Shown here: one piece after another, positions 21,841 to 30,189 of the stretch
How positions within the stretch are numbered: the stretch's first letter is position 1
Layout: each line of letters begins with the position of its first letter
Source: Lacrimispora sphenoides
Lineage (GTDB): Bacteria; Bacillota; Clostridia; Lachnospirales; Lachnospiraceae
DNA: 64,000 nt
Assembly (NCBI RefSeq): GCF_900105215.1
Contig: NZ_FOIP01000001.1
Span: 1,054,001-1,118,000 of the forward strand
Direction of reading: 5' to 3'
The notes under the pieces: generated by a model
Seen by the model: the letters and a program-made list of their open reading frames with translations, nothing else
What the model was told of the DNA's origin: nothing
Databases searched by the model: none
Position numbers and translations under genes: made by a program

Positions 21841-22119
21841 TCAACTCTCAGCCAAACTTTTATGTACATATCTCCTTATAGTATTCCTGTCTTCGTCTTT
21901 GGAATGACTATTTGCATATAATATCAGTATAGCAAATAATTTGGCAAGACACATTAGGGGCACAATAAGGAATCCCCATAATTTAAATCAGCTATGATAC
22001 TGTTCTCCATACAAGAATCTCCTTCTATTAGACATACCGCAATTACCACAATTAGGAATATATAAAAACCAAATGCGTATTAACTAGTCAGTGTATATAA
22101 AATTGATCTTAATTGCCAT
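21841..22119 (-). pseudogene. Decayed small membrane protein gene with CxxC motif
   Basis: A 93-codon frame opens at ATG 22119 (behind AAGGAG) and ends at 21841. It is interrupted by TAG at codon 12 (22086-22084) and TGA at codon 44 (21990-21988). Either side of the stops the product looks gene-like. It has a zinc-ribbon half-motif PNCGNCGMSNRRRFLYG, a hydrophobic segment FLIVPLMCLAKLFAILILYA, and a charged tail HSKDEDRNTIRRYV. I do not recognise the family. It could also be chance, but one frame with all these parts is unlikely to be random. Confidence 0.45.
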
Positions 22120-22194
22120 ATTCTCCTTCCCAGTTAACCTACTACCAATAACAAGCGAAACAGCTAATCAATGTAACCATAAATAAAGTCAACA

Positions 22195-22250
22195 AAAAAG
22201 GACCACACTCTCTCATGTGAGGTCCTTTTCTATCACCCAACTCTCTTAAA
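22195..22250 (-). repeat. Dispersed terminator-like repeat, copy 2 (hairpin half)
   Basis: Hairpin with arms GGACCTCAC and GTGTGGTCC, A-run and T-run on the two sides, followed by ATCAC..ACTCTC as in copies 1 and 3. It lies just downstream of the effector-binding gene on the minus strand and should end its transcript. The second half of the repeat seems displaced to 22886-22970. Confidence 0.7.
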
Positions 22251-22261
22251 ATCAAGCCCAA

Positions 22262-22780
22262 TTACTTTTCTTTAACGGGCATAAGGTAGTCTATGATAAC
22301 CTTTTCACCCCGTTGGATCGGCTCTGAATAACGTTGACGTGTATAAACTTCGCACCAATAGAAATTTTCATAGTCAATTACTCCACCGGATTTTTCAATA
22401 GCTTCCGTAATCAACAAATATGCTGAATCTAGTATATCTGCAATATTATCGCCTTCGATTTGAACATGCGCGATTAAACCTTTAGGAATATGTTTAGCAA
22501 ACAGCCCTTCTGGTATTTTTGAATTGGTTTGTACAAAGTCACCTATGATGATATTGAAGCTCTGTTTATCACTAAAATCATACATGAAGCCTATCCCGTC
22601 ATTTTCGTCAATATCATCACAGCATTTGACATCTGATAGCCTGTTAAGTTTCTCAATTGTATCTCCTTGAAAAAAGTCCTGCCATACTTGACCAGCATTT
22701 GAAAAAGAGGTTTCCCGGAACATACCAACCATTAGGCGTTCGTCCGCTTCCTTATAAATGATTTTTTTCATTTCTGCCAT
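22262..22780 (-). CDS. GyrI-like/AraC effector-binding domain protein
   Basis: A 172-residue stand-alone small-molecule binding domain of the AraC effector-binding/GyrI-like type. It has the duplicated strand-helix pattern: IYKEADERLMVGMF near the start, IPKGLIAHVQIEG, and FYWCEVYTRQRY at the end. The ATG at 22780 follows GGAGG by ten bases; the frame is open to 22807. No DNA-binding domain is present. It looks intact, unlike its neighbours, and sits inside what appears to be a split repeat. Confidence 0.75.
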   Translation of the reverse strand: MAEMKKIIYKEADERLMVGMFRETSFSNAGQVWQDFFQGDTIEKLNRLSDVKCCDDIDENDGIGFMYDFSDKQSFNIIIGDFVQTNSKIPEGLFAKHIPKGLIAHVQIEGDNIADILDSAYLLITEAIEKSGGVIDYENFYWCEVYTRQRYSEPIQRGEKVIIDYLMPVKEK

Positions 22781-22885
22781 AATTCGTTTTCCTCCAATAA
22801 ATCTCATATCAGAAAAGTTAATCGGAAGGTTATCATTGAGTTTTGTAGGCCCGAGTAGCGTAATCCCATGATGTTCTTTGAATCC

Positions 22886-22970
22886 CCGATTTATTATATC
22901 TGTTTAAAATCCTTATCTATCAAAAAAACCTTATAAAATAAGCTTTACTACATAGTGTAGGCATGAAACG
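22886..22970 (-). repeat. Degraded copy of the rpsR 3' end and its downstream flank
   Basis: The block aligns with the end of rpsR and the 60 bases beyond it (25549-25650). Shared pieces are CCTTATAAAATAAG, TTTACT, CATAGTGTA and GGCAT, in the same order and orientation. On the minus strand the last rpsR codons are still readable, with one base lost and one substitution. It lies about 2.7 kb from the real copy and brackets the doc/phd/methyltransferase genes. Confidence 0.65.
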
Positions 22971-22990
22971 ACTTATACAACATTAAACTT

Positions 22991-23371
22991 CTATTTATCA
23001 GTTTGGGTAACGATCCATTTAAACAACTCCTCCTGGCTCACCTTTCCAGAAGCCAATCCCAGTCCTAATCGAATCAATTCATCATCAGTACAATCTACTG
23101 ACATCCCATTCAGTTGCAGAAACGTCATCATGACCAATATTCCGATACGCTTGTTTCCATCAATAAAACTATGATTATTAACCAGACCATAGCAAAGACA
23201 TGCTGCCTTTTTCTGAATTGTGGGATATAGTTCATCTCCTCCAAATGTTTGAAAAGGTGCTTGCAATGCCGATTCCAGCAAATTGTTATCTCTAACCCCA
23301 TCAAGTCCACCTGACTTTTTTATCAAAATGCTGTGAATTGAAATAACCTGTTCCTTTTTTTAAATAATCAT
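22991..23371 (-). pseudogene. doc: Doc/Fic-family toxin with nonsense codon 4
   Basis: Doc toxins carry a Fic domain and phosphorylate EF-Tu to stop growth. The catalytic motif HSFIDGNKRIG is intact, and total length (126 codons) is right for Doc. An ATG at 23371 overlaps the antitoxin stop (ATGA), as in true phd-doc operons. However, codon 4 is TAA (23362-23360), where related proteins have Leu; TTA to TAA would explain it. The frame continues as KKEQVISIHSILIKKSGG. Restart at TTG 23326 would remove the N-terminal helix, so the toxin is probably dead. Confidence 0.8.
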
Positions 23372-23610
23372 TTAGCTAGCTCCTCAAAGGCTTTCATATG
23401 CTTTGCAAGAATCTGCTCTGCAACATCCTCAACCATCTGGTCATCTGCATTTTCATTTTCCTGAAGCTTGCTGTATTCAATAACAATATATCTAGGAGCA
23501 TTGTTTTTTAAAATAACTGCCACGCCATTTTCATCTACTAGTTTAGCAACCTTTGAAAAATTCTGATTTGCTTCTGTCATGGATACTAAGTTTTTTAAAT
23601 TTACCTGCAT
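23368..23610 (-). CDS. phd: Phd/YefM-family antitoxin
   Basis: 80-residue antitoxin. The N-terminal Phd fold (VNLKNLVSMTEANQNFSKVAKLVDENG) would bind the operon's own promoter. The C-terminal helix would neutralise Doc. Its stop overlaps the original doc start by four bases. The gene is intact while its toxin carries a nonsense codon, so it may persist as a harmless leftover or antidote. Confidence 0.88.
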   Translation of the reverse strand: MQVNLKNLVSMTEANQNFSKVAKLVDENGVAVILKNNAPRYIVIEYSKLQENENADDQMVEDVAEQILAKHMKAFEELAK

Positions 23611-23962
23611 ACAATCACATCCTTTCCAGATATATTATACGCTTATTCTAGGATAAATACAACCTATTTTTATATATTTATTTAAATCTTACACATAATA
23701 TAACGCAAAAGCTCAGAGTGTGGCAAATCTACAGGCTTATTTTTCTAGTTTAAGCTTTCTTATATTTCAATAATCAGCGCTTTTCCAACATCAGTGGAAT
23801 ATGTAAATTTTTTATAACATTACATTTAGAGTGACGAACAAACTCTTTAACTGCTTCCATCTGGCTAATCTTCCTTTATTTTACTGGGTTTATAATTCTC
23901 TACTTACCGTATGATTCTATCAATAATAAAGCAATCTTAACTATATTGATTACTATAAATCG
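23611..23962. other. Intergenic region, 352 bp
   Basis: No intact gene. On the minus strand a 28-codon frame (MEAVKEFVRHSKCNVIKNL...) is seen at about 23776-23862 with a stop shortly upstream. It could be the end of a lost gene, but I cannot identify it. The promoter of the phd-doc pair should lie just right of 23610. Confidence 0.4.
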
Positions 23963-25150
23963 CTATAATTTCCTTGCTTTGATTACAAATGTTACAGGAA
24001 GCATTCTGGCTTTTTTAGCAAAATCACTATCCTTATATAATTGGATAATCTCATCATCAGATTCTTCAATCATTTCCTCAATAGCAAATCCCGCTTTTGT
24101 TAATGCATTGATATAAGTTGATAGCTTGCGATCCGATAAAGAGATTGCACATCCCTCAAGAGATACCATATACCACGATTCATCAAAATAACTTTTTTTA
24201 AAAGAAAGTGAATCATTTTCAATAGCAACACATTTATGTATCGGGTGAGACCAACTGAAAATAAAGAAACCATCTTTTTTAATGTAAGAAGAAATCCTGC
24301 AAAAAGTACGTTCAAGATCAGTAGCCCAACCCACGCCGTAAATCGAATAAACATAATCAAAGTAATCTTCGGGTATTCCGCAGTCTTCTTCCATTGGTGA
24401 ACAGATTAATCTTGCCGGAATATCATACGATGATAAATGTTCCCTGGCCTTTTCTATTTGCTTTTCAGAAATATCTATCCCCCATAGTTCAGAAGCTTTG
24501 CGATCCCCAAGATATTTTAGAGAATGCCCGGTTCCGCAGCCTATTTCCAACAACTTTTTCCGGGACACATCACCAAAAAGATGACATTTTTCCTCAGAAA
24601 CAAATGCTCCATACTTGGGAAGTGACGTTGTACCTATAACTTCATTACCTTTCGTGTCCCAAAAAGAACTGTTAGTTTTATGAATGTTGTTTTTATCCAT
24701 TTCTACCGAAATAGCATAACCAACTTCACCAGCACCTATAATGTTAGTTCTGTGATTGGGATTCCTCTTCAAACCGTTTCCCTCCATTAATATAAGTTTA
24801 AAGGTCAGGCGGGGAAATGTTTTTATCGCTATTCTATCGTACCGGGCTAAAGATGGCGCTATTCCATGAAATCGACTGAATGCTCTTGAAAAAGCAGCCT
24901 GAGAATCATATCCATATCGCATAGCAACATCAATTATTTTTTAGCCCATTTTTACATCTATAGCAGCCATAGTTAATCGTCTGCGGCGAATGTATTCGGA
25001 TAGTGGAATTTGAGCTAAAAAAGAAAAAATTCGGCGAAATTCCCACTCCGAGCAGTTCATGATTTTTGCTGCCGCACAGTAATCTATATCATTAGATAAA
25101 TTATCTTCAATATAATCAAGCGCTTGGTTCATGCACTTCTGCCAATCCAT
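23963..25150 (-). pseudogene. AraC-type regulator fused to SAM methyltransferase, split by a nonsense codon
   Basis: A single 396-codon frame from ATG 25150 to 23963 is interrupted only by TAA at 24943-24941. Before it are the first AraC helix-turn-helix and [15 protein letters not shown]. After it the frame continues IIDVAMRYGYDSQAAFSRAFSRFHG, the second HTH. A class I methyltransferase follows, with LLEIGCGTGHSLKYLG and LWGIDISEKQIEKAREHL. Relatives carry a charged residue at the stop position (GAA to TAA would suffice). The downstream part could restart at ATG 24922 and give a free methyltransferase. Confidence 0.82.
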
Positions 25151-25197
25151 TACCTCACCTCCTCGTTACAAATATATCAAGAATTCAGGGAATAATC

Positions 25198-25224
25198 ATT
25201 GCATTAGGTGTATTTTAATGCAAT
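25198..25224. promoter_or_regulatory. Inverted repeat upstream of the AraC-methyltransferase gene
   Basis: Perfect 9-bp arms ATTGCATTA (25198-25206) and TAATGCAAT (25216-25224) with a 9-base spacer, about 50 bp before the ATG at 25150. Likely operator or regulator half-sites; the regulator is unknown. Confidence 0.4.
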
Positions 25225-25225
25225 G

Positions 25226-25257
25226 CAGATACTATAAATAACAGATACTATAAATTA
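25226..25257. repeat. Tandem 16-bp direct repeat, two units
   Basis: CAGATACTATAAATAA is followed at once by CAGATACTATAAATTA. One mismatch separates the units. Too short for a CRISPR or iteron array. Confidence 0.7.
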
Positions 25258-25468
25258 CTGTTAACTTTAATTGAATTCTGTCACAAAAATGTACTATTTT
25301 CAAGTTTTCTGCACCTTCATTAAGTTCCATGTTTTTTCGTTTCACTTCAGCAATTCTAATATATCTTCATCAATTGCTATATTGCATTGAGATCAATTAT
25401 ATATTCAAATTTTTACTTAATGTAATTATATACTATTAACCATAATGTGGAAATCGCTTTTTATAAAA

Positions 25469-25560
25469 TAAAAAAGACCCCACATTTCATGTGAAGTCTT
25501 TTCATATCACGAAACTCTCTTCCCGTCTGAAATCCAGCCGCAAAAATCATCCCGATCCAA
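25469..25560 (-). repeat. Dispersed terminator-like repeat, copy 3 (rpsR terminator)
   Basis: Hairpin with arms AGACTTCACA and TGTGGGGTCT between an A-run and T-run, then ATCAC..ACTCTC and CAGCCGCAAAAATCATCCCG. It aligns with copy 1 over nearly its whole length. It should end the rpsF-ssb-rpsR transcript. Confidence 0.75.
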
Positions 25561-25616
25561 ATAAATTTTGAGTAAAAAACCTTTACCCTACTCACAAACC
25601 CTTATAAAATAAGGAT

Positions 25617-25883
25617 TTACTCCATAGTGTAAGGCATAAGAGCGATATGTCTTGCTCTCTTTATTGCAACAGTAAGCGCTCTCTGATGCTTTGCACAGTT
25701 GCCTGTGATACGTCTAGGAAGGATTTTTCCTCTCTCAGACACATATCTTTTTAATTTATTTACATCCTTGTAATCAATAACGCCGTTCTTCTCTCCGCAG
25801 AATACGCATACTTTTTTTCTTCTGCGCATGCCGCCTCTTTTGAACTTAGCGCCATCAGGTTTATCATTCCTATTATATGCCAT
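25617..25883 (-). CDS. rpsR: 30S ribosomal protein S18
   Basis: 88-residue S18, which binds 16S rRNA with S6 in the small-subunit platform. [10 protein letters not shown] with its Cys pair, [33 protein letters not shown] and [14 protein letters not shown] are textbook S18. It is the last gene of rpsF-ssb-rpsR. Its 3' end is partly duplicated at 22886-22970. Confidence 0.98.
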   Translation of the reverse strand: MAYNRNDKPDGAKFKRGGMRRRKKVCVFCGEKNGVIDYKDVNKLKRYVSERGKILPRRITGNCAKHQRALTVAIKRARHIALMPYTME

Positions 25884-25904
25884 TGGTACTACCTCCTGTT
25901 AGAT

Positions 25905-26360
25905 TTAGTTGAATGGAAGCCCTTCGTCTTCGACTCCATCCGGAATATTCATAAATCCATCGCCGATTGCACTGGAGGGTGCCGGTCTGGAGACTGGCTG
26001 ATAACCGCCGCCGCCTTCTCCGGGAGCTCCGCCTTTGCTATCTGCGAATTCCTGATCTTCTACAACGATATCTGTTGTATAAACCTTAATGCCGTCTTTA
26101 TTCGTATAACTTCCAGTCTGGATCCTTCCGGAAATCAGTACTCTCATGCCCTGACGGAAATATTTCTCCGCAAACTCACCTGCTCTGTCAAATGCAACGC
26201 AATTGATAAAATCGGCTGTCTGCTCATTGCCGTCCTGATTCCTGCGGCTTCTGCGGTCAACTGCAAGGGTATACCTTGCGATTGCCATAGCACGCTCTCC
26301 CTGGGAATATCTTACTTCTGGATCACGGGTCAATCTGCCCATAAGGATTACTTTGTTCAT
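25905..26360 (-). CDS. ssb: Single-stranded DNA-binding protein
   Basis: 151-residue SSB for replication and repair. The OB fold begins MNKVILMGRLTRDPEVRYSQG and includes FINCVAFDRAGEFAEKYFRQG. A Gly-rich linker leads to the acidic tip VEDEGLPFN, which recruits partner proteins. It sits between rpsF and rpsR, as in most Firmicutes. Confidence 0.98.
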   Translation of the reverse strand: MNKVILMGRLTRDPEVRYSQGERAMAIARYTLAVDRRSRRNQDGNEQTADFINCVAFDRAGEFAEKYFRQGMRVLISGRIQTGSYTNKDGIKVYTTDIVVEDQEFADSKGGAPGEGGGGYQPVSRPAPSSAIGDGFMNIPDGVEDEGLPFN

Positions 26361-26382
26361 ACGATCACGCTTTCTTTATCTA

Positions 26383-26670
26383 TTATGCCTCTTGTCTTAC
26401 GCATAAGTATCTGATGACAGGCTCCATAATACGAATGTGTGCTTCCAACTCGTTGGGAGTTGTGGAATCGCCATCAAATTTGATGAAGTAGTAGAATCCT
26501 TCTTTCATTTTCTGAATCTCGTAAGCTAATCTCTTCTTACCCCATTCATCAACGTTTGTTACAGCGCCGCCGAAACGAGTGATATAACCTGTCACTTTTT
26601 CGATGGCTGCAGCTCTCTCTTCATCCTCGAGCTTTGCGTTAAGAACAACGGTTAACTCATACTTGTTCAT
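26383..26670 (-). CDS. rpsF: 30S ribosomal protein S6
   Basis: 95-residue S6, partner of S18. It shows MNKYELTVVLNAKLEDEERAA, VDEWGKKRLAYEIQKMKEGFYYFIKF and IRIMEPVIRYLCVR. The ATG follows AAGGAGG. It is the first gene of the rpsF operon, with its promoter at 26747-26775. Confidence 0.98.
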   Translation of the reverse strand: MNKYELTVVLNAKLEDEERAAAIEKVTGYITRFGGAVTNVDEWGKKRLAYEIQKMKEGFYYFIKFDGDSTTPNELEAHIRIMEPVIRYLCVRQEA

Positions 26671-26746
26671 GCTTCTTTACCTCCTTGTGGTCTCTGGCCC
26701 CTGCTTTCAGTTTCAGGAGCAAGGAATCTATATGTCACGGATTAAT

Positions 26747-26775
26747 ATTATACCGGAAACATCTGACAAAAGCAA
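26747..26775 (-). promoter_or_regulatory. Sigma-A-type promoter of rpsF-ssb-rpsR
   Basis: On the minus strand TTGCTT (26775-26770) and TATAAT (26752-26747) are separated by 17 bases, nearly consensus. The leader before rpsF would be about 70 nt. An S6:S18-binding leader structure may lie there, but I could not draw it convincingly. Confidence 0.75.
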
Positions 26776-26821
26776 GTCCTTTTCTCATTTTCCCGAACTT
26801 TTTCCTTTGATTTCCAGCATT

Positions 26822-27019
26822 TTAGGTCTTTGGCAAACCATCCTGCCCTTTTAGGCCCCTGGTGTTCTTCTCCACCAGCTTTCTCGGCACCATGACCTGA
26901 TGGCTGCAGCCCATGCATTTTAATCGGAAATCCGCACCGACTCTCAAAACTTCCCACTCCTGGCTTCCGCAGGGATGGGGCTTTTTAAGTTTCACAATAT
27001 CTCCAACCTCGTAATTCAT
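26822..27019 (-). CDS. DUF951 family protein
   Basis: 65-residue small protein with the DUF951 pattern: GDIVKLKKPHPCGSQEWEVLRVGADFR, then the CMGC pair and MVPRKLVEK. It is commonly found next to rpsF in Clostridia. The fold suggests an SH3-like nucleic-acid or RNA binding domain; its function is not established. Confidence 0.9.
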   Translation of the reverse strand: MNYEVGDIVKLKKPHPCGSQEWEVLRVGADFRLKCMGCSHQVMVPRKLVEKNTRGLKGQDGLPKT

Positions 27020-27066
27020 ATCCTTCGCCCGCCCCTTCCGTCCATGACAAATTTTCCCTGCTATGG

Positions 27067-28056
27067 TTATTTTAAAATAGAATCAATTTTATCCAATTCT
27101 TCTTGTGTAAATTTATGATTATCAAGACAAGCCGCACTGTCCTCCAGTTGTTTCACACTGCTGGCTCCGATCAGAACAGAAGTCACCGCTTCTTCCCGAA
27201 GTACCCAGGAAAGAGCCATACGGGCAAGTGTCTGTCCCCGCTCCAGGGCCAGCTCATTTAACTGCCTAATCTGATCCAGCTTCTCCTCTGACAGATAACG
27301 CCCGCCTACGGTCGTTCCCTGCCTTGCCGCTCTGGATTCCTGAGGAATGCCCTTTAAGTACTTGTCAGTCAGGGCTCCCTGGGCCAGAGGACTGTAGCAG
27401 ATGCAGCCTACGCCATTTTCAAGCAGAGTGGAAAACAGTCCATCTTCCGCCCCTCTTTCAAACATGTTATATCTTGGCTGATCGATCAGGCATGGAACTC
27501 CCATTTCTTTTAGCATAAGAACCGCATCTCTTGCTTCCTGATCTCCGTAATTGGAGATTCCCACATAAAGAGCCTTTCCCTGTCTCACAATATCAGCCAG
27601 CGCTCCCATGGTTTCCTCTAATGGGGTCCCCGGATCCGGCCTGTGGTGGTAGAAAATGTCCACATATTCCAACCCCATCCGTTTTAAGCTTTGATCCAGG
27701 CTGGCCATTAAGTACTTTCTGGAGCCCCAGTTTCCATACGGTCCCGGCCACATATCAAATCCGGCCTTGGTGGAAATGAGCAGCTCATCCCGGTATTTTC
27801 CCAGATCGCTTTTTAAAATCTCTCCGAAATTCTCCTCCGCTTTTCCTAATGCCGGAGAACCGTAGTTATTGGCCAGATCAAAATGGGTGATTCCCATGTC
27901 AAATGCCCTTAAAAGAATTTCCCGCTGCTCCTGTAAAGGCTTTTCCATACCAAAATTCTGCCATAGACCCAGGGACACCATGGGAAGTAACACTCCGCTT
28001 CTTCCGCAACGTTTGTATTCCATTTTCTCATATCTGTCTTCTGCTGCCTGATACAT
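27067..28056 (-). CDS. Aldo/keto reductase (YghZ/L-glyceraldehyde-3-phosphate reductase type)
   Basis: 329-residue NADPH-dependent reductase. The catalytic set is Asp and Tyr in FDLANNYG, Lys in LLISTKAG, and His in FYHHRPD. The C-terminal cofactor site SVLIGASSVKQLEDS is clear. The AKR14-like N-terminus (MEYKRCGRSGVLLPMVSLGLW) fits enzymes that reduce methylglyoxal or glyceraldehyde phosphate. It appears to be a single-gene unit. Confidence 0.92.
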   Translation of the reverse strand: MYQAAEDRYEKMEYKRCGRSGVLLPMVSLGLWQNFGMEKPLQEQREILLRAFDMGITHFDLANNYGSPALGKAEENFGEILKSDLGKYRDELLISTKAGFDMWPGPYGNWGSRKYLMASLDQSLKRMGLEYVDIFYHHRPDPGTPLEETMGALADIVRQGKALYVGISNYGDQEARDAVLMLKEMGVPCLIDQPRYNMFERGAEDGLFSTLLENGVGCICYSPLAQGALTDKYLKGIPQESRAARQGTTVGGRYLSEEKLDQIRQLNELALERGQTLARMALSWVLREEAVTSVLIGASSVKQLEDSAACLDNHKFTQEELDKIDSILK

Positions 28057-28132
28057 ACCTGTTTCACCTCTTATTTATTTTTTATGCTTCGCCCAGCATC
28101 GATTTCCGATGCCGGTTTTTTCTAAAATATAA

Positions 28133-28154
28133 GGCGGATTCAAGCGAACCCGCC
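28133..28154 (-). terminator. Probable terminator of the acetyltransferase operon
   Basis: Stem GGCGG-TTC/GAA-CCGCC followed on the minus strand by TTATATTTT, 39 bp after the stop at 28193. Confidence 0.6.
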
Positions 28155-28192
28155 AAAACCGACCTGCTTATTTCTCCTTTAAACGAAAACTT

Positions 28193-29242
28193 TTAAGTAA
28201 TTTCGTCAAAAAAGACTCCCTTTAAAGGCCTGATCCGTTCAACCAGAGACCTTCTGTCCTCAGGCACCGTTGGCATACTATATCCAAACAGCCAGGAGGT
28301 CATTTCGCTGATCCCCATGGACAAATGAGGCTTGATCCCGGATCCATCTTTAACCGGAATAAGGGAGGAACTGTCCTGCCCCAGCTTCCACCGGAACACT
28401 CCGTCATTCTGGCGGATAAAGTCATCCTTTACCTCAATCAACAATTCCATCTCGCTGATCGGGCACTCCTCTTTTAAACGTATCACGGAAACAAACTGTT
28501 CCAGATGAATGATCCTGCCCATGACAGCCGGCTTTAAGGGACCTGTTTTCTTTATAAAATCAGGCAGGCAAATAAGCTCCCGCTGATTTTCTGCTGTCTC
28601 TCCGTAATAAGCCCACACACCGGCCAGTCTTTCTCTCTCATCTCGTGTAAAGAGAAGAATTAAATCTCCTCTGTCGCTTCTGACTTCCCTGCTTAAGTTT
28701 AAATAATATTCCTCATCTCTGAGTGCATAGACCTCATACTTCTTTTCCAACTGCCTTCCCACAAATCTTGCAGCTTCCCTGCATTCATCCGACCGCTCCA
28801 CAAGAGCACGGCGGCTAAGGTGCATCCGTCCTTTTTCGCTCAGCGCTACTTCCGGAAGATCACAGATATAGGTAAAATCAAAAGGGAAGTAAATCGACGG
28901 ATTAGCGGGCACCAGAAAGCAAAATCCCATCCGCTCCATATACATATCGGAAAAACAACGGCTCAAAAGCCGCCTCATATATCCCTGATGGCGGCAATCC
29001 GGATCCGTAGCAACACCGGCAATGTAATCAATCTTCCATAAACGGTCCTTGACCACCACCTCATAAGGATTGCGGTGCAGCATGGCTACCACCCGGTCCT
29101 CGTTCCAGGCAGTGAGAATCTTATTCTTCCGTACCCTGTCCGAATAATAATAATCCATAAAGCTCTGGGAATCTTCAGAAAAAACCTTTTCCCACAACGC
29201 CCGGCTCTCGCCTTTTTCTTCCTGCTTCAAATACCGTATCAT
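28193..29242 (-). CDS. GNAT acetyltransferase, Eis-like
   Basis: 349-residue protein with an N-terminal GNAT core (VAMLHRNPYEVVVKDRLW, then IAGVATDPDCRHQGYMRRLLSRC). A second half resembles the Eis type (degenerate GNAT plus sterol-carrier-like end). It follows the DUF2156 gene by two bases, so they are co-transcribed. Substrate not known. Confidence 0.85.
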   Translation of the reverse strand: MIRYLKQEEKGESRALWEKVFSEDSQSFMDYYYSDRVRKNKILTAWNEDRVVAMLHRNPYEVVVKDRLWKIDYIAGVATDPDCRHQGYMRRLLSRCFSDMYMERMGFCFLVPANPSIYFPFDFTYICDLPEVALSEKGRMHLSRRALVERSDECREAARFVGRQLEKKYEVYALRDEEYYLNLSREVRSDRGDLILLFTRDERERLAGVWAYYGETAENQRELICLPDFIKKTGPLKPAVMGRIIHLEQFVSVIRLKEECPISEMELLIEVKDDFIRQNDGVFRWKLGQDSSSLIPVKDGSGIKPHLSMGISEMTSWLFGYSMPTVPEDRRSLVERIRPLKGVFFDEIT

Positions 29243-29244
29243 AA

Positions 29245-30165
29245 TTAAAAGCCCTTCTGAACGACTCCGTATTTCCTTGCAAAGTCAATGGGGTAATAAG
29301 ACATTTTTGCCTTTCGCAGGCCTTCCATTCCCACATCATCCTCCCGGTTGATAAGCACCGGGTTTTCCGGAAATGCGTGAATCAAAAACTGCTGGTTAAT
29401 AAACTGGTAAAGCCCTTTCACATTTGGGTCAGCCTTTTCAATGTGTATGACTGCCATGTTTTCAAAGGGATTATAGGTGCCAATGGTAAAGGCCTTTAAA
29501 GATCCATCGATATAAACGCCTGCCATCCTTACATTAAGCATAGAACAGTTCTTCAAAATATCATGGATGCCCATTACTTCATAATCCAGCTGCCGGACGA
29601 ATTCTGCGGCTTCCACCTTATTCTCCCACCATTCATCCAGAAATTCCAGCACATTATCCCGATCCGAACAGCAAAGGGTCCGGTACTCATACCTGCCCTC
29701 ATATTCCCTCAAAAATGAGTTTAAGTGATTTTTCTTCTTATGGAGCTTTTTCCCTGCCAGAGTTCTCATGGCATCTCCATCATAAAGATAATCCTTTAAG
29801 TCTTCTTGTTCTGTGACCTCAAACTTTTCTGGATCCAGCTTTAAGAAATTAATTGCCTCTTCATCCGCAAGATAGATGCGAAGAGGCTTTTTTAAAACCT
29901 GATTAAAATAATCTACCATTTCCTGAAAATAATGAGGAAGATCCTCTTCCCTGCACATAGGCATTGCAGAAAATGGCTCTCCGTCCTTTTCCATCAAAAA
30001 CAACAATGCCTTCTCATCACTTATGGCATACTTAACATGGTAATAATTTCTCCAGATAAAACTGTCTAAATATACACTGTCGCAGGTTCTGTTGGGCCGT
30101 AAGGCATAAAAAGGCGTTATTTTCTTTATGTCCTCTGCCTCTATCGGCTTAAATTGTAAATTCAT
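29245..30165 (-). CDS. DUF2156 (LPG_synthase_C-like) protein
   Basis: 306 residues. The sequence (MNLQFKPIEAEDIKKITPFYALRPNRTCDSVY, then HKKKNHLNSFLREYEGRYEYR and ALEVIHIEK-like strands) matches DUF2156, a tandem GNAT fold also seen at the C-terminus of lysyl-phosphatidylglycerol synthases. No membrane domain is present, so it is a soluble form. It may use aminoacyl-tRNA or acyl-CoA; the substrate is unknown. Confidence 0.85.
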   Translation of the reverse strand: MNLQFKPIEAEDIKKITPFYALRPNRTCDSVYLDSFIWRNYYHVKYAISDEKALLFLMEKDGEPFSAMPMCREEDLPHYFQEMVDYFNQVLKKPLRIYLADEEAINFLKLDPEKFEVTEQEDLKDYLYDGDAMRTLAGKKLHKKKNHLNSFLREYEGRYEYRTLCCSDRDNVLEFLDEWWENKVEAAEFVRQLDYEVMGIHDILKNCSMLNVRMAGVYIDGSLKAFTIGTYNPFENMAVIHIEKADPNVKGLYQFINQQFLIHAFPENPVLINREDDVGMEGLRKAKMSYYPIDFARKYGVVQKGF

Positions 30166-30189
30166 AGTCGTTCCCTTCTATAATTACTG

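Larger units (their letters stand above)
25151..25616. other. Intergenic region, 466 bp
   Basis: No gene is seen. It contains an inverted repeat (25198-25224), a tandem 16-bp repeat (25226-25257), an AT-rich stretch, and terminator-like repeat copy 3 (25469-25560), each listed separately. Confidence 0.6.

Noticed and set aside
23360..24943. TAA codons in doc and AraC-methyltransferase as programmed readthrough or recoding
   Set aside because: Both are followed by A-runs, but slippage would change frame rather than skip the stop, and TAA is used as a normal stop elsewhere in the window. Nonsense mutation is simpler.
25226..25257. Start of a CRISPR array or iteron set
   Set aside because: Only two 16-bp units with no spacers and no cas or rep gene nearby.
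26671..26740. S6:S18-binding leader RNA before rpsF
   Set aside because: The leader has a small stem but I could not place the bulged CCG motif convincingly.
28097..28124. Terminator GCATCG/CGATGC with T-run on the plus strand
   Set aside because: No plus-strand gene reaches it; it lies between two minus-strand genes and may be chance.
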